Assembly: GCA_023133395.1 (NCBI GenBank)
Contig: JAGLWO010000126.1
Span: 1-5,708, forward strand
Source of the DNA: Candidatus Cloacimonadota bacterium
Lineage (GTDB): Bacteria; Cloacimonadota; Cloacimonadia; Cloacimonadales; TCS61
Direction of reading: 5' to 3'
DNA length: 5,708 nucleotides
The position numbers were made by a program, and so were the translations under genes. Every line of letters begins with the position of its first letter. The stretch's first letter is position 1. Below are positions 5,610 to 5,708 of this stretch, piece by piece. Under the pieces are notes generated by a model that worked only from the letters and a program-made list of their open reading frames with translations, was not told the DNA's origin and did not search any database.

Positions 5610-5708
5610 TTATCCTGTTAATTTCAGAAAAATTTCAACTCCCACATCGATTGCCTTTTCATCAGGTAAGAATCTTGAAGAATGCAGGTCGTGCTCTTCT
5701 CCTTGATT
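5610..5708 (-). CDS. M20-type amidohydrolase/peptidase, C-terminal 32 residues
   Basis: The minus strand entering from the right edge reads 32 residues to TAA at 5612-5610. The fragment has G-E-E-H-D-L-H-S-S-R-F-L-P-D-E-K-A-I-D-V-G-V at residues 3-24. An L-H-S followed by F-x-x-D-E-x-A-I-x-x-G-V is the usual C-terminal end of M20-family metal-dependent amidohydrolases (hippurate or N-acyl-amino-acid hydrolase type), where the His is a late active-site residue. Only the tail is in the window, so subfamily and substrate cannot be assigned. It converges on the acidic-tail ORF and is separate from the tetR-fabH unit. Confidence 0.6.
   Translation of the reverse strand, partial: NQGEEHDLHSSRFLPDEKAIDVGVEIFLKLTG

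Noticed and set aside
1..5708. CRISPR array, tRNA, rRNA, insertion sequence or riboswitch
   Set aside because: No regularly spaced repeats, RNA-gene motifs, transposase or terminal inverted repeats were seen; non-coding gaps are too short for most riboswitches.

Overview
The window is AT-rich DNA that reads like a Gram-negative bacterium. An MMPL/RND-type exporter, a GtrA-like membrane protein, FabH and a YghO-like GNAT-fold protein sit together. From memory of how these families are distributed, an FCB-group organism (Bacteroidota or Cloacimonadota-like) is the best guess. This is inference; no rRNA or marker gene is present.

Layout. Almost everything lies on the minus strand and is transcribed from about 5.25 kb towards position 1. 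In transcription order it holds a TetR-family regulator (5205-4627), a FabH-type 3-ketoacyl-ACP synthase III (4563-3568), a large GNAT-fold acyltransferase-like protein (3577-2444), a radical SAM enzyme with a shortened SPASM-like C-terminus (2401-929), a GtrA-like four-helix membrane protein (886-443), a 43-residue membrane microprotein (446-315), and the first 81 residues of an MMPL/RND-family lipid-type exporter that runs off the left edge (245-1). Gaps are short (42, 42 and 69 bases) and two junctions overlap, so fabH to exporter looks like one operon. On the right, a plus-strand ORF with a very acidic tail (up to 5526) converges on the C-terminus of an M20-type amidohydrolase (5708-5610), with a hairpin terminator between them.

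Regulation. The strongest new signal is a pair of matching 25-bp partial palindromes, TCGACCA-N11-TGTTCGA, in the two short non-coding stretches where a TetR repressor would bind. One lies at the -10 region of the putative tetR promoter (5222-5246). The other lies between the -35 and -10 of the putative fabH promoter (4582-4606). Arms and spacing are the same while the 11-base centre differs, so these look like operators for the TetR protein encoded between them.

Working model (inference). The cluster may be a self-contained, TetR-controlled lipid-building and export unit. FabH would make or extend an acyl chain, the GNAT-fold protein would transfer an acyl group, the radical SAM enzyme would modify the product, and GtrA and the MMPL exporter would move it across or out of the membrane. 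I do not recognise this combination as a named pathway. A second oddity is that the 43-aa ORF mirrors the start of the exporter gene, ribosome site included, at an offset of exactly 201 bases. This suggests an old tandem duplication at the gtrA/exporter junction.
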